Shown here: one piece after another, positions 53,801 to 61,761 of the stretch | How the letters are laid out: every line of letters starts with the position of its first letter | Numbering within the stretch: the first letter of the stretch is position 1 | From: Pelomonas caseinilytica | GTDB taxonomy: Bacteria; Pseudomonadota; Gammaproteobacteria; Burkholderiales; Burkholderiaceae_C | Direction: 5' to 3' | DNA: 64,000 nt | NCBI RefSeq assembly: GCF_021353235.1 | Contig: NZ_JAJTWT010000004.1 | Location: forward strand, 124,001-188,000 | Position numbers and translations under genes: made by a program | Notes under the pieces: model-generated | Told to the model about the DNA's origin: nothing | Database searches by the model: none | What the model saw: only the letters and a program-made list of their open reading frames with translations

Positions 53801-56800
53801 GGCAGCACGGTGGCGCGCACGTCGCTCGTGAAGCTCCAGCCGTCGAAACCGGTGGTGGCCAGGCCGTCGGCGGCGGAGAAGGCGCCGATCAGGCTGTTGC
53901 GCCAGCTCACCGGGCCGGCCGCGCCATGCGCGCCGGAGAACAGCGTGATGGCGCCCGCGCCCGCGACGCCGCAGAAGGCGTAGTGGCTGAGCAGCAGCAG
54001 GTCGCCGGTCTCGACAAGGCTGCCACTGACGTTGCGCTTGAGCGCAATGCTCTGGCCGCCGACGGCGTCGCCCGCGCTGCTGCCGGTGAGACTGTTGGCG
54101 TCGGACACGGCGGCGCCGACCGCCGACTCGCCGTAGGCGTGGCCATTGCTGCCGTCCACCCACGTCACGGCTCCTGCGCCGGCGGCCGGTGTGGCGCCGC
54201 CGTTGCCGTAGGTGCTGGTCCAGTCCACCGAACGCACCATGTAGTGGGTGGCGCCGCCGCTGCGCAGCACGACGACGCCGGAGTCGATCTGCGCGCCGAA
54301 GGTGTAGGGGTCGTAGCTCGAGAGGCTGCGGCCGACGTGGTCGCCCGCCGTGGCGCCGACCAGGCTGTTGGCGGCCGACACGGTGCCGGCGATGCCGCCC
54401 GTGGCCGCGAAGGTGACGGCGCCGACGCCGTTCGTCGCGCCGTTGCTCCACCAGGGGCTGGCCACCACGTAGCGGCCGGCGTCCAGCGCCGTCACGCCCG
54501 GGGTGATGTAGTGCTGGCCCGAGCTGGGGTCGACCCAGGCGGAGTAGCCGACGGCGTCGCCCGCCTGCGTGCCCACGAGGCTGTTGGTGGCGCTGATGCT
54601 GCCGCCCGCCGCGCCGGTGCGCAGCTGGCCGTTGGCGCCGTTGAGCCAGGTGACGGCGCCGAGCGACGAGGGCGCGGCGGTCTTGCTCCATGGCGTGCTC
54701 TGCTGCCACAGCGGCGAGCCGATGACCGCGTTGCCGTCGGCCAGCACCGTAGCGCCGCCGTCGCCGACACGGTCGCCGGCGTTGTCGGAGCTGCGGTCCA
54801 CCCAGTCGGCAGTCAGCACATGGCCGCGCACGATCTTGTAGACGGCGTTGGGCACGGTGAAGCCGACGCTGCCGGAGCCCGTGTCGCCGACCAGGCTGTT
54901 GGCGCTGCCCACGGTGCCGGTGACGCCGGCGGTGCCGCTGCCCCAGGTGACCGCGCCGCGCTCGTCCCACCACTGCGGATTGAGCAGCACGAAGTTGCCG
55001 TTGCCGAGTTCGGTGAAGCCGTCCACCGGCAGCCGGAAGCCCAGCACGTCGCCCGCATGGCTGCCCACCAGGCTGTTGGCCGCGGACAGCGTGCCGCCGC
55101 TGCCGCCGCCGGCCAGCGCGCCCGTGGCGCCGTTGATCCAGGAGATGGCGCCCGCCTGCGCGGCGCCGGTGTCGTTCCAGCCGGGGCTGGCCACCAGCAC
55201 GTTGCCGTTGGCGAGCTGCTGGACGATGGGATAGCCGTTGTAGAGGAAGTTGGTGGTCAGGTAGCCGTAGGACTCGTCCAGCGAGGCGTTGTGCGCGGGC
55301 GCGACGCTGTAGCTCTTGCCCATGGTGATGTTGGCGCCTGCGCCGAAGGCCGCGTCCGTCTTCACGACGCTGGCGGTGGCGAAGGAATACGGGCCGACCG
55401 GCAGGAAGTTCACCGTCGTGTGGGTGTTGCCGCCGACCGTCGTCTCGCTCACCACCGGCACCACCCAGTTGGTGCTCGGCAGGGTGCCCAGCCGGTCGCC
55501 GGTGGCGGTGATGGCGCTCTGGTTGGCGTCGCTGTAGGTGTCGGGCGTGCTGCCCACGAGGCTGTTGGCCGACGACACGGTGCCGGCGCGGTTGCCGCTG
55601 CCCACCCAGGTGATCGCGCCGCGGCCGCCGTTCCAGTAGGGGCTGATGGCCACGTAGTTGCCGTTGGCCAGGGCCTGGCCGACGAGGCCGACGTGATCGC
55701 CCGTGGTGGTGAGCCGGTAGGTCGTGTCGGTGAAGCTCAGGCCGCCGCGCGTGGCGACGCTGCTGCTCGTCGAGACCACGTCGGCCGTGCTGCCGACCAG
55801 GCTGTTGGACGATGACACCGCGCCCGCCAGGCCCGTGCCGCCGCTGCCCCAGGTGACGGCGCCCTTGCCGCCGTCCCAGCCTGGGCTGCGCACGAGGAAG
55901 TCGCCATTGGCCAGCAGGTCCACGGTGGCGCTGAGCACGGCATTCCAGGCGCCGGTCACCTGCGACAGGTTGCTGCCGTCGCTGGTGTAATTGGTGGCGC
56001 GCTGGTCGGCGTAGTGAAGGCTGCCGACGTAGTCGCCGGCGTGGCTGCCCACCAAGCTGTTGGCGGACGAAACCGCGCCGCCCGCGGCGCTCTGGCCGGT
56101 GGCGTAGCCGGTGCCGCCGTCGAGCCAGGTGACGGCACCGTAGGACACCGTGCTCGTGTCGCTGCTGCGGTTGCCCCATTGCGGGCTCAGCACGATGGCG
56201 TTGGGCCTCAGGCCGTCGCCGCCCGTCGTGCCCACGGCAATGGCGCCGCCCGAGCCGACGCGGCTGCTGGCGGTCGTGCCGTAGAGGCTGTTGCTGGCGG
56301 ACAGCGCGCCGCTGATGCCGGCCGTGCCCGAGCCCCAGGTGGCCGCGCCGCCATCGACCGCGCCGACGTCGGCATTGGGCGAAAGCACGACGTAGTGGCT
56401 GCCGGAGAGCTCGAGGACACCGCCCGAGCCCACGCCGTCACCGGCGCTCGCCCCCACGAGCGCATTGCTGGCGCTCACCGCCCCGGCGAGGCCCGTGCCG
56501 CCCGCCGCGAAGGCGACGGCGCCCAGGCCGCTGTTCCAGTCGGTATCGACGACGAGGTAGTTGCCGTTCTTCAGCAGCTTCACGCCGGTGCCGGACGCCG
56601 TGGCCCGCGTGCTGAGCGTGTCGCTGCCGTTGTAGATGCGCGTCGACGTGGGCAGGCTGCTGCCGTTGGAGAGGCTGCCGAGCAGGTCGCCCACGCCGCC
56701 GATGAGGCTGTTGCTGCTGCCCACCGCGCCGCCCGTGGCGCCCAGGCCGAAGATGTTGCCGTTCGTGGCGTTCACCCACGTGACGGCGCCGTTCGGGCTG

Positions 56801-59655
56801 TTCTGGAGGAAGTGCCCCGCGGTGCCATTGGCGCCGTCCGCCCAGTAGGGGCTGGCCACCACGTAGCCCTGGCCGGCACCCACCGGCTGCACGCCGCCGC
56901 TGGAGACGAAGTCGTAGCTGTGGCTGCCCACCAGGCTGTTGCCGCTGGAGACGGCGCCGACGCTGCCGCCGGCCGCGCCGAAGGTGGCCGCGCCGGTGTA
57001 GACGCTCGCGCCATCGGTGAACTGCGGGCTGGCGACGACGTAGGCGCCGCCAGACAGGGCCGTCAGCGTGTTGCCCACCGCATCGCCCCCCGCGCCCGGA
57101 GGCGCCGTGCGCAGGTTGGCGTTGCCGCTGTCCTTGTTCACCAGGGGCAGCGAGGCGTTCAGGCCGATGACGTAGACCGACTTGCTGTTGCTGTCGGTGT
57201 CGACCGGCGCCAGGCTGCGGATGCCGGTGCTGCCGACCAGGGCCGTGCCGGACGAGACCGCCCCGCCGGCCGCGGCATTGGCCAGCGCGCCGGTGCTGCC
57301 GTTCATCCACGCGACCGCGCCGCGGCCGTTGAACCAGTTGGGCGCGGCGATGGCCACGTTGCCATCGGTCAGCTCGACGATGCGGGTCGTGCCCTCGACG
57401 GCCACGCTGCCCCAGGCGTCGTAGGTGGTGACGTTGCCCAGCCGGTCGTTGGCCGTGATGGTCACGCTGGCGCCGTTGGTCACTGTCAGGCCGGAATAGC
57501 CGTGCGAGGTGACGCTGTCGGTGTTGGCGGTGCTGCCCACCAGGCTGTTGCCGCTGCCGATGGAGGCGCTGCCGCTGCCCGCCGCGCTCTGCCAGGTGAT
57601 GGCGCCGGCCGAGGCCGTGCTGCCGGACTGGATGGCGTAGGCGCTGGCCCCGGCCGAGCTGTAGGGGTCGCCCGTGGCCAGGCTGAAGGTGTTGACGCCG
57701 CTGATCGTGCCGTACTTGGGGCTGAGCACCAGGTAGTTGCCGTTGGCCAGCACCTGCACGCCACCGCTGCCCGCCTGGTCGCCGGCATTGCTGCCACGCA
57801 GGTTGGACAGCAAAGCGCCCGTCTGGCTGTTGAACAGGTAGACCGCACCGGTGGAGGTGGTAGCCCCGGTGCTGGCGTTGGGCGCGGAGATGATGACGTT
57901 GCCGTTGCCCAGCACCTGGGTGAAGGTGCCGAAGCCGTTGGTGGCGGACGGCGTCGGGTCGGCCAGGTCCAGGCTGGCCAGCGAGCTGCCGGCGTTGTCG
58001 ATGATGATGTTGCGCGGGTCCAGCAGCAGCCGGCCGGCGCGGCCGTCGTGGCTGGCGAGATCGGCCCGGCCCTGGAACACCAGGTCCTGCTTGCCTGACA
58101 CCTCGGCCTGGCCGCCTGCACCGGCCAGCGCACCGCCGTGGGCGCTCACGGCCCCGGCGAACTGCGTGCTGGCGTCGGACCACACCACCACCTGGCCACC
58201 GTCGCCGCGCATGCCGGTCGCGTCGGCGCGCAGCACGGTGGAGGCGTTCACGCCCACCGTGGTGGCGTTGCCGAGGTCGGCATCGGCACCATGGAAGCCC
58301 CCGCCCACGCGCAGACGGCCGCCCTGGGCGCCGCTCGCATCGAGCATGGCCGCGCGCAATTGCACGCTGGAGGCGGTCAGGTCGATGCTGCCGCCCTGCC
58401 CCGCGCCCGATTGGGCACTGAAGCGGCCGGAGCTGTAGATCGTCGAAGCGCTGCCCGCGCCGGTGCTGCCCGTCACCGCGATGCGCCCGCCCTGCGCGGC
58501 GCCGTCGGCCGTGATGGCGGCCTGGGCCGTCTGCACGAGGGTCTCGGCCTGCAACTGCACCGCGCCGCCGACACCCCGCGTGGACGAGACGTCCAGGCTG
58601 CCGGACTGGCCCACGTAGTCGCCCTGCACCTGGATGCGACCGCCCTCGCGCGCTGCGATGCTGCCGGCGAGTTCGACGTTGCCGCCATCGATCTGCACGC
58701 GGCCCGCCTGGGCCGAGATGCTGCCCGTGTTGCTCACCAGGCGCACCACGCCGTCCTGCTCCAGCATCTGCGTGGCGCTGCTGCCGCCGGCCACCGCCTG
58801 CTGCTGCAGCTGGCGCGCCGCACCGGCCGCGAGGATGACCTGCCCGCCGTCGGCCACGAGGGCCTGGCGGTTCTCGATCAACGTCCTGAGCGTGCCCGCC
58901 TCGACCTTGATGCCCAGCAGTTGGGCACCATCGAAGTGGAGGGTGACGGCGTCGCCGCCGGCCAGGGCCACCGTGCCGAGGCGGGCGCTGACGACGCCCT
59001 CGTTGCGCACCTCGGGCGCCAGCAGGGCGGCATAGCCCCCCGCCGCGGCCGAGAGGCTGCCCTGGTTGACCACGGCGCCGGCCGTGGCACCCCGCGTGAA
59101 GCGCATGCGACCGGCCATGAAGTCGTCGTCAGCGAGGCTGAGGGTGGAGGCCACCAGGCCGCCCACGTCCACCTGGGCGCCCTGGCCGAAGACGATGCCG
59201 TTGGGGTTGACCAGCACCACCTGGCCGTTGGACGAGAGCTTGCCGAAGATCTGCGAGACGTCGCTGCCGACGACGCGGTTCAGCGCCACCGAGCCCGCGC
59301 CGGGCTGGTTGATGCGGACCTGCGCCTGCGCACCGATGTCGAAGCTCTGCCAGTTGATGGCGGCCCGGTTGCTGCTCTGGTTCACGTCCAGCCGCGCGCC
59401 GCTCTGGGTCCACTGCGCCTGGCCCTGCGTCACCACGCCGCCCTGGGGCAGGGCATTGGCAGCCGGAGGCGCCTGCTGGGCGAAGGCCGACAGGGCCGCA
59501 CCGGCCAGCACCGCGCCGACCACGGCCTTGGAGGAGCCCGAGCGGCCCTTCCCGCGTCCGCTCACATGTTCGGCCACGGCCACGAACGCGCCCAGCGCGT
59601 CGTTCCACACCAGCCTGAACGCACGATTCATCGCACCGGGTCCACGAGCCTTCAT
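47866..59655 (-). CDS. Giant TpsA adhesin (filamentous-hemagglutinin-like) with YDG and MBG repeats
   Basis: Exoprotein of 3929 residues secreted by the adjacent TpsB. Residues 9-45 form an extended signal peptide (MNRAFRLVWNDALGAFVAV), with cleavage likely near 60. The TPS domain (about 65-300) contains the NPNGI motif (VLVNPNGIVFGQ). From about 570 to 1935 runs an array of 70-90-residue repeats of the form NSLVGS-GD-VG-GG--LANGNYVV-SP-W-GAVTW. A beta-helix-like segment follows (to ~2560), then ten YDG modules (2625-3450), three MBG modules (3490-3750) and a C-terminal Ig-like domain (PGWLRIDAQSGRLQGLP). The ATG at 59655 has an AGAGG ribosome-binding site. Confidence 0.95.
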   Translation of the reverse strand: MKARGPGAMNRAFRLVWNDALGAFVAVAEHVSGRGKGRSGSSKAVVGAVLAGAALSAFAQQAPPAANALPQGGVVTQGQAQWTQSGARLDVNQSSNRAAINWQSFDIGAQAQVRINQPGAGSVALNRVVGSDVSQIFGKLSSNGQVVLVNPNGIVFGQGAQVDVGGLVASTLSLADDDFMAGRMRFTRGATAGAVVNQGSLSAAAGGYAALLAPEVRNEGVVSARLGTVALAGGDAVTLHFDGAQLLGIKVEAGTLRTLIENRQALVADGGQVILAAGAARQLQQQAVAGGSSATQMLEQDGVVRLVSNTGSISAQAGRVQIDGGNVELAGSIAAREGGRIQVQGDYVGQSGSLDVSSTRGVGGAVQLQAETLVQTAQAAITADGAAQGGRIAVTGSTGAGSASTIYSSGRFSAQSGAGQGGSIDLTASSVQLRAAMLDASGAQGGRLRVGGGFHGADADLGNATTVGVNASTVLRADATGMRGDGGQVVVWSDASTQFAGAVSAHGGALAGAGGQAEVSGKQDLVFQGRADLASHDGRAGRLLLDPRNIIIDNAGSSLASLDLADPTPSATNGFGTFTQVLGNGNVIISAPNASTGATTSTGAVYLFNSQTGALLSNLRGSNAGDQAGSGGVQVLANGNYLVLSPKYGTISGVNTFSLATGDPYSSAGASAYAIQSGSTASAGAITWQSAAGSGSASIGSGNSLVGSTANTDSVTSHGYSGLTVTNGASVTITANDRLGNVTTYDAWGSVAVEGTTRIVELTDGNVAIAAPNWFNGRGAVAWMNGSTGALANAAAGGAVSSGTALVGSTGIRSLAPVDTDSNSKSVYVIGLNASLPLVNKDSGNANLRTAPPGAGGDAVGNTLTALSGGAYVVASPQFTDGASVYTGAATFGAAGGSVGAVSSGNSLVGSHSYDFVSSGGVQPVGAGQGYVVASPYWADGANGTAGHFLQNSPNGAVTWVNATNGNIFGLGATGGAVGSSNSLIGGVGDLLGSLSNGSSLPTSTRIYNGSDTLSTRATASGTGVKLLKNGNYLVVDTDWNSGLGAVAFAAGGTGLAGAVSASNALVGASAGDGVGSGGVLELSGSHYVVLSPNADVGAVDGGAATWGSGTAGISGALSASNSLYGTTASSRVGSGGAIAVGTTGGDGLRPNAIVLSPQWGNRSSDTSTVSYGAVTWLDGGTGYATGQSAAGGAVSSANSLVGSHAGDYVGSLHYADQRATNYTSDGSNLSQVTGAWNAVLSATVDLLANGDFLVRSPGWDGGKGAVTWGSGGTGLAGAVSSSNSLVGSTADVVSTSSSVATRGGLSFTDTTYRLTTTGDHVGLVGQALANGNYVAISPYWNGGRGAITWVGSGNRAGTVSSANSLVGSTPDTYSDANQSAITATGDRLGTLPSTNWVVPVVSETTVGGNTHTTVNFLPVGPYSFATASVVKTDAAFGAGANITMGKSYSVAPAHNASLDESYGYLTTNFLYNGYPIVQQLANGNVLVASPGWNDTGAAQAGAISWINGATGALAGGGSGGTLSAANSLVGSHAGDVLGFRLPVDGFTELGNGNFVLLNPQWWDERGAVTWGSGTAGVTGTVGSANSLVGDTGSGSVGFTVPNAVYKIVRGHVLTADWVDRSSDNAGDRVGDGGATVLADGNAVIGSPLWQQSTPWSKTAAPSSLGAVTWLNGANGQLRTGAAGGSISATNSLVGTQAGDAVGYSAWVDPSSGQHYITPGVTALDAGRYVVASPWWSNGATNGVGAVTFAATGGIAGTVSAANSLVGATAGDHVGRSLSSYDPYTFGAQIDSGVVVLRSGGATHYMVRSVDWTSTYGNGGATPAAGAGAVTWVDGSNGHAYGESAVGAAVSDANSLTGSSAGDAVGGQSIALKRNVSGSLVETGDLLLLSHYAFCGVAGAGAITLFSGAHGAAGPVSWRNSLIGAFSAADGLATTGFDGWSFTSDVRATVLPAAVTSAEQVAWRPLVWAAPNASSGNNASHAYGLTLLADSAAAPTTVDQVNGSGGNANWAGSLFAGNAAGLTSAGLSSGTLGFAANTGADVVITPAALTALLNAGTSVTLQANNDITVLRDVIASAGGAGGSLTLEAGRSIHLRANIGTDGGNFAAHANLSTGVVDADCSVCTAIITQKAGTTVSTGAGNAEFTIAESSSKTYNDAGTLRLASVDATQVLASNAGVDASNRGQGVRFQPGAVVGNSATEYLTLRARGTSALGGGLVVGTDTQLVGAPWAVMWASASLDSLAVTFGGSTSTGFAMTAGEMGQLIQHTSGFGGLIFGGGGQAGLTTVGNVDFTQASMQRGGGALDLGVVFETGSGGINLTGALKSGADADHGLELTSWGGNINLAATSSLVATSAGSLSLRAPSGGSITQASGSTLNANRVNLDSDGSIALSNGTNTIGTLTGQAGSLDLKTSGSLTVGVSGGSGLQVNTGAVIRTVGATADLTLDKPVSTNSGDLVLAAGRNFVNNNAVDTGLSVGTGRYLVYAATPSGTTEGMTGYGKHYAQAYSAGSTPGYAGSGSWFLYSTAPTLSVSVGAGATITYGDPGSVPGVAVTGFIDGDTLASATTGSLSVTTGSYTPSGAGFIPVGTYAVNLTGQGTFASSLGYQISVTTGSSNFVVNPKAINVSGLSAASKVYDGTTTAQVTGSASIASGGSTSGDGKALNGDVISISGTGSGAFADRHVGTAKSVTLSGLTLGGADAGNYTISAGSVQADITPKALTVGGLSVAASKVYDRGTAATVIGSGTLLASEAGGAGSTADGKPYSGDTVSLTGSATATYDSSQVALASLVQFGGLTLTGAQAGDYTLSFGTQAATITPKALTVTGTTVANKVYDGGIVAALSGGSLSGVVNGDTVTLTQAGHFADKNVGTAKAVTAADSLGGTDAGNYALTQPTSLAADITAKALTVTGTTVANKVYDGGTAATLTGGSLQGLINGDTVTLTETGHFADKNAGTAKAVTAADTLGGGDAGNYTVTQPTGLAADITPKALTVTGTTVADKVYDGGTAATLTGGSLQGVVNGDTVTLTQAGHFADKNVGTAKAVTAADSLGGTDAGNYALTQPTSLAAAITPKAITVIGTTVASKVYDGGIAAALSGGSLSGVVNGDTVTLTQAGHFADKNVGTAKAVTAADSLSGTDAGNYALTQPTSLAADITAKALTVTGTTVASKVYDGTAAATLGGGSLVGVVDGDTVTLTETGHFADKNAGTAKAVTAADTLGGSDAGNYSLVQPAALTGTVTPRTVTVTGTAVADKVYDGTTSATLVGGSLVGVLGGDAVTLVQAGDFADRNAGASKAVIAADALTGADAGNYSVSQPTGLSAAVSARTVTISGSVARGKVYDGTTLATVTGGSIVGLVGGDAVTLVQSGLFADKNVGTGKAVTVTDTLAGAAAGNYAVSQPTGLTADITPRALTVTGLQAQDKVYDGTLAAQVSAQGVQWQGLVAGDQVRVDSASGSFADKNAGVGKVVAVLASLGGVDLGNYAVTVQSQSSAAITPRGLTVTADDQHKVYGDADPTLTYRVGGQGLVAGDSVAGSFAGQLAADTGAQATAGSHAITLGTLSVDANYRITQFVPATLAVDKAPLTLTFNPQTKVYGAADPAATWSVDASQLKYGDGSGVVQLVSVSTAQGAQATAGTHAISGAATASNYQVSVRDGVLTVTQAPLTVTADDKTKTAGEQDPVLTWSLDASQLRYQDTAAVVQNASLSAPTGAGTPPGSYAIQVHGATAQNYALTLVDGVLTVKPSPAVKSENLQVQVNETPAAALAHATVTQPVLNAPLPAAGSSGMGPAGSLTVLGGGVAAPPAPAIGDAAVTGPAAAPAAVAPGVAGGAAPQPAAASAARLVVLQPVLQVPPFDLAQGIAVDRLFSPPAGVQVTYRATLADGRPLPGWLRIDAQSGRLQGLPPAGVGVVEVRIVAQTSDGQSAQARIRLGDDR
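49156..51171. repeat. Eight tandem 252-bp repeats encoding YDG modules
   Basis: The KVYDG-coding segment recurs at 51161, 50909, 50657, 50405, 50153, 49901, 49649 and 49397, an exact 252-bp (84-codon) spacing with no insertion or deletion over seven intervals. Units 3-7 are nearly identical at DNA level over long stretches (for example 50281, 50533 and 51037 onward), while units 8-10 have diverged. Two further, longer YDG modules lie upstream in the protein and are out of this register. Confidence 0.92.
53850..57960. repeat. Degenerate repeat array in the middle of the TpsA gene
   Basis: On the minus strand this region codes for roughly 16-20 repeats that each combine NSLVGS, a GD-VG turn, LANGNYVV-SP-W and GAVTW-G--G elements. 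They resemble a repeat family known from hemagglutinin-like adhesins (I believe DUF5649). The regular blade-like pattern suggests a beta-propeller or beta-helix. DNA similarity between units is much lower than in the YDG array, so these repeats are older. Confidence 0.8.
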
Positions 59656-59710
59656 CTCACACCTCTGAATTCGTCTGCTTCAATGGGACGCCATGCCGTG
59701 ACCGGCCGGC

Positions 59711-61411
59711 TCAGAACCACTTGGACACGGACAGCAGCGCCCGCGTCTCCTTGCGGGTGCCGTCGGCGTCGGCCAGCGTCACGGGGTTGCGCGCCGGGTT
59801 GCTGCCGTGGCGGTGGGCCAGGGCGGCGCGCACCTGCACGGCGCCGGGCCCGTCCCAGCTCAGCTCCGCGCCGGAGCCCCGCAGGTGCAGCCAGTTGGGC
59901 TGCAGGGTCGCCAGGTTGGGCTTCTCGTCGCGCCAGCCCGCCGCCTCGTCATGGAAGACGGCCACGGCCCAGCGGTCGGCGAGCTTGTATTTCCATTCCA
60001 GGGTCAGCAGCGCCCCCGTGTCCACGCTCGGCTCGGAGACGCTGTAGGCCCGCACGGCATAGGGGCCGGAGAGCTGGAATTTCTCGGCCGGGTCGAGGTT
60101 CTTGCTGGCGACCTGGCCAGAGGCCGAGACCGTGAGGGTCTGGCGTTCATCCAGGCGCTGCATGCGCGTCAGCGTGGCGCCGATGCGGGCGAAGCGGCCG
60201 TTGCGAGCGGGGCCGTTGGCGAGCTGGTCGCTGGCCAGGTCGGCCGCGTTGGCGCCCAGGTCGAGCCGGCCCGCCGCGAGCTGGCCCGAAACGATCCACA
60301 CGCCGCCGCCGCCCCAGTCGTCCAGCCGGTCCAGGTTGAGTCCCAGCGTCCCCAGGTCGATGTGCTTACGGCTGAGCTCGATGCCGGCCACGCGGTTGGC
60401 GAAGCTCTTGTGCTCCAGCGTCGCCTGCAGGCTGAGGTTGCGCTCGGCGCTGCGCCGAACCGGATAGTTCAACGTGCTGCCCACGGTGCTCGCGTTGCCG
60501 GCGTAGCGCACGGCGTTGAGGTCGTAGCCATAGTGCAGGCCCGAGACCTGCAGCGAGACCCGCAGGCCGTCGCGGCCCAGCGGCAGCGAGACGGCGCCCC
60601 GCGCGTACTTCGAGCCCTGGCTGGCGAAGGTGCCCAGGGTCCACTGGTCGCCCTGGGCCAGTGGGCCGTTCAGGGCCAGGTTGACGGCGGCGCGCGCCCG
60701 CCCGGTCGCCCGCGCTCCGGTGTTGTCCAGCAATGCGCTGCCGCTGAGGAGGGGAGCGTCCGTCACGGCCAGGACGATGCGGCTGTCGCCGTCCCGCTCG
60801 CCGGGCTCCAGCACCGAAGCGACATGCTGGCCGGGGACCTCGTTGAGCAGGGTCACGGCGCGCTGCACATCGTCCGTGCGCAGCGCCTCGCCCTCGCGCT
60901 GGCGGGCGAGCATGAACTCGCGCAGTTGGGCCTCGGGCAGGGCGCGCGGGGCACCGCGGTTGTCGATGCGCAGGCCCGACAGCCGTCCCTCGGCCACGCG
61001 GATGACCACCACGCCGTCACGGATCTCCTGCTCCGGCAGCCAGGCCCGCGCCAGGTAGCCGCTGCGCCGGTAGGCCTCGACGAGGGCGTCGGCCGCGCGC
61101 TGCAGCGAAGCCAGGTCGGACTTGTGGCCGACCCAGGGCTGGAGCACCGCCTGGAGCGTGTCCGCATCCAGCAGCCGGGCACCCTGCACGTCGAAGCGCT
61201 TCACGACGACCGCCACGCCTGCGGCGGGGCGGGACGGAGCGGGCGGCGGGGGCGCGGGGAGATCGGGACGCCGGGCGCGGCTGGTGGCCTTCTCGGCCTC
61301 GCGCAGCAGGTCTTCACCCGATGGTGGCGTTTGCGCCTGGGCCAGCGAGGCCAGGGTCAGCAGCAGCCCCGCGGTGGCCAGCGGTTTCAGACTCGGGGGG
61401 GCTTGCATCAT
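59711..61411 (-). CDS. TpsB outer-membrane transporter (ShlB/FhaC/HecB family)
   Basis: Two-partner secretion pore of 566 residues: signal peptide (to about AQAQT), a proline-rich linker preceded by a helix, POTRA domains (VVVKRFDVQGARLLDADTL; GVVVIRVAEGRLSGLRIDN) and a 16-strand beta-barrel. Loop L6, which normally carries VRGY, reads GPYAVRAYSV here, a Gly-to-Ala change next to the conserved Arg. The last residue is Phe (SVSKWF), as needed for BAM-dependent assembly. The ATG at 61411 has GGAG six bases upstream. Located 55 bp before the TpsA gene, it should be co-transcribed with it. Confidence 0.95.
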   Translation of the reverse strand: MMQAPPSLKPLATAGLLLTLASLAQAQTPPSGEDLLREAEKATSRARRPDLPAPPPPAPSRPAAGVAVVVKRFDVQGARLLDADTLQAVLQPWVGHKSDLASLQRAADALVEAYRRSGYLARAWLPEQEIRDGVVVIRVAEGRLSGLRIDNRGAPRALPEAQLREFMLARQREGEALRTDDVQRAVTLLNEVPGQHVASVLEPGERDGDSRIVLAVTDAPLLSGSALLDNTGARATGRARAAVNLALNGPLAQGDQWTLGTFASQGSKYARGAVSLPLGRDGLRVSLQVSGLHYGYDLNAVRYAGNASTVGSTLNYPVRRSAERNLSLQATLEHKSFANRVAGIELSRKHIDLGTLGLNLDRLDDWGGGGVWIVSGQLAAGRLDLGANAADLASDQLANGPARNGRFARIGATLTRMQRLDERQTLTVSASGQVASKNLDPAEKFQLSGPYAVRAYSVSEPSVDTGALLTLEWKYKLADRWAVAVFHDEAAGWRDEKPNLATLQPNWLHLRGSGAELSWDGPGAVQVRAALAHRHGSNPARNPVTLADADGTRKETRALLSVSKWF

Positions 61412-61761
61412 CGGCGTCTCCACGGAAGGAATCGGGTCGACGACTCGCCGCCGTCCCGGCAAGAGTGCTGCGCGATGGATGGGCCGGCGTTGGCCCGACG
61501 TGAGGCTTCTTTGCCTGGACGGGCCGCTTGCTCGCAGTCGGCGGGCCGGCCGTCGTTCAGTGCAGCCATTCTTCCCGAGAGGGCCGCCAGCCAACCCGGA
61601 GGAAAGTGCACTTTTTGACGCTTACTGCGGCGTTATGACGGCATGAGGCCACGAAGCAACGCCGGACGTCAGGCCCGCGGGGCGACGCCCAAGCTCAGGG
61701 GCAGAATGCCGAGGTCTGACCGACCGTGCCTGCGCACTCTTGAACAGCGGGGAATACGACG
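61412..61761. promoter_or_regulatory. 350-bp intergenic region upstream of tpsB, with a palindrome
   Basis: This gap separates the divergent tpsB-tpsA operon and a small membrane-protein gene and must hold promoters for both. The only AT-rich patch lies near 61600-61640 and includes the perfect 12-bp palindrome AAAGTGCACTTT (61603-61614), next to TTGACG (61615-61620), which could be a -35 element on the plus strand. I see no coding sequence, terminator or known riboswitch here. Confidence 0.4.

Noticed and set aside
48097-55815. A 2572-codon open frame on the plus strand, antisense to the TpsA gene, with other long ones at 56014-58098 and 58138-60135
   Set aside because: Composition is Arg/Gly/Ala/Val/His-rich without domains, as expected from reading the opposite strand of a GC-rich repetitive gene. 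The minus strand carries the signal peptide, TPS domain and YDG motifs.
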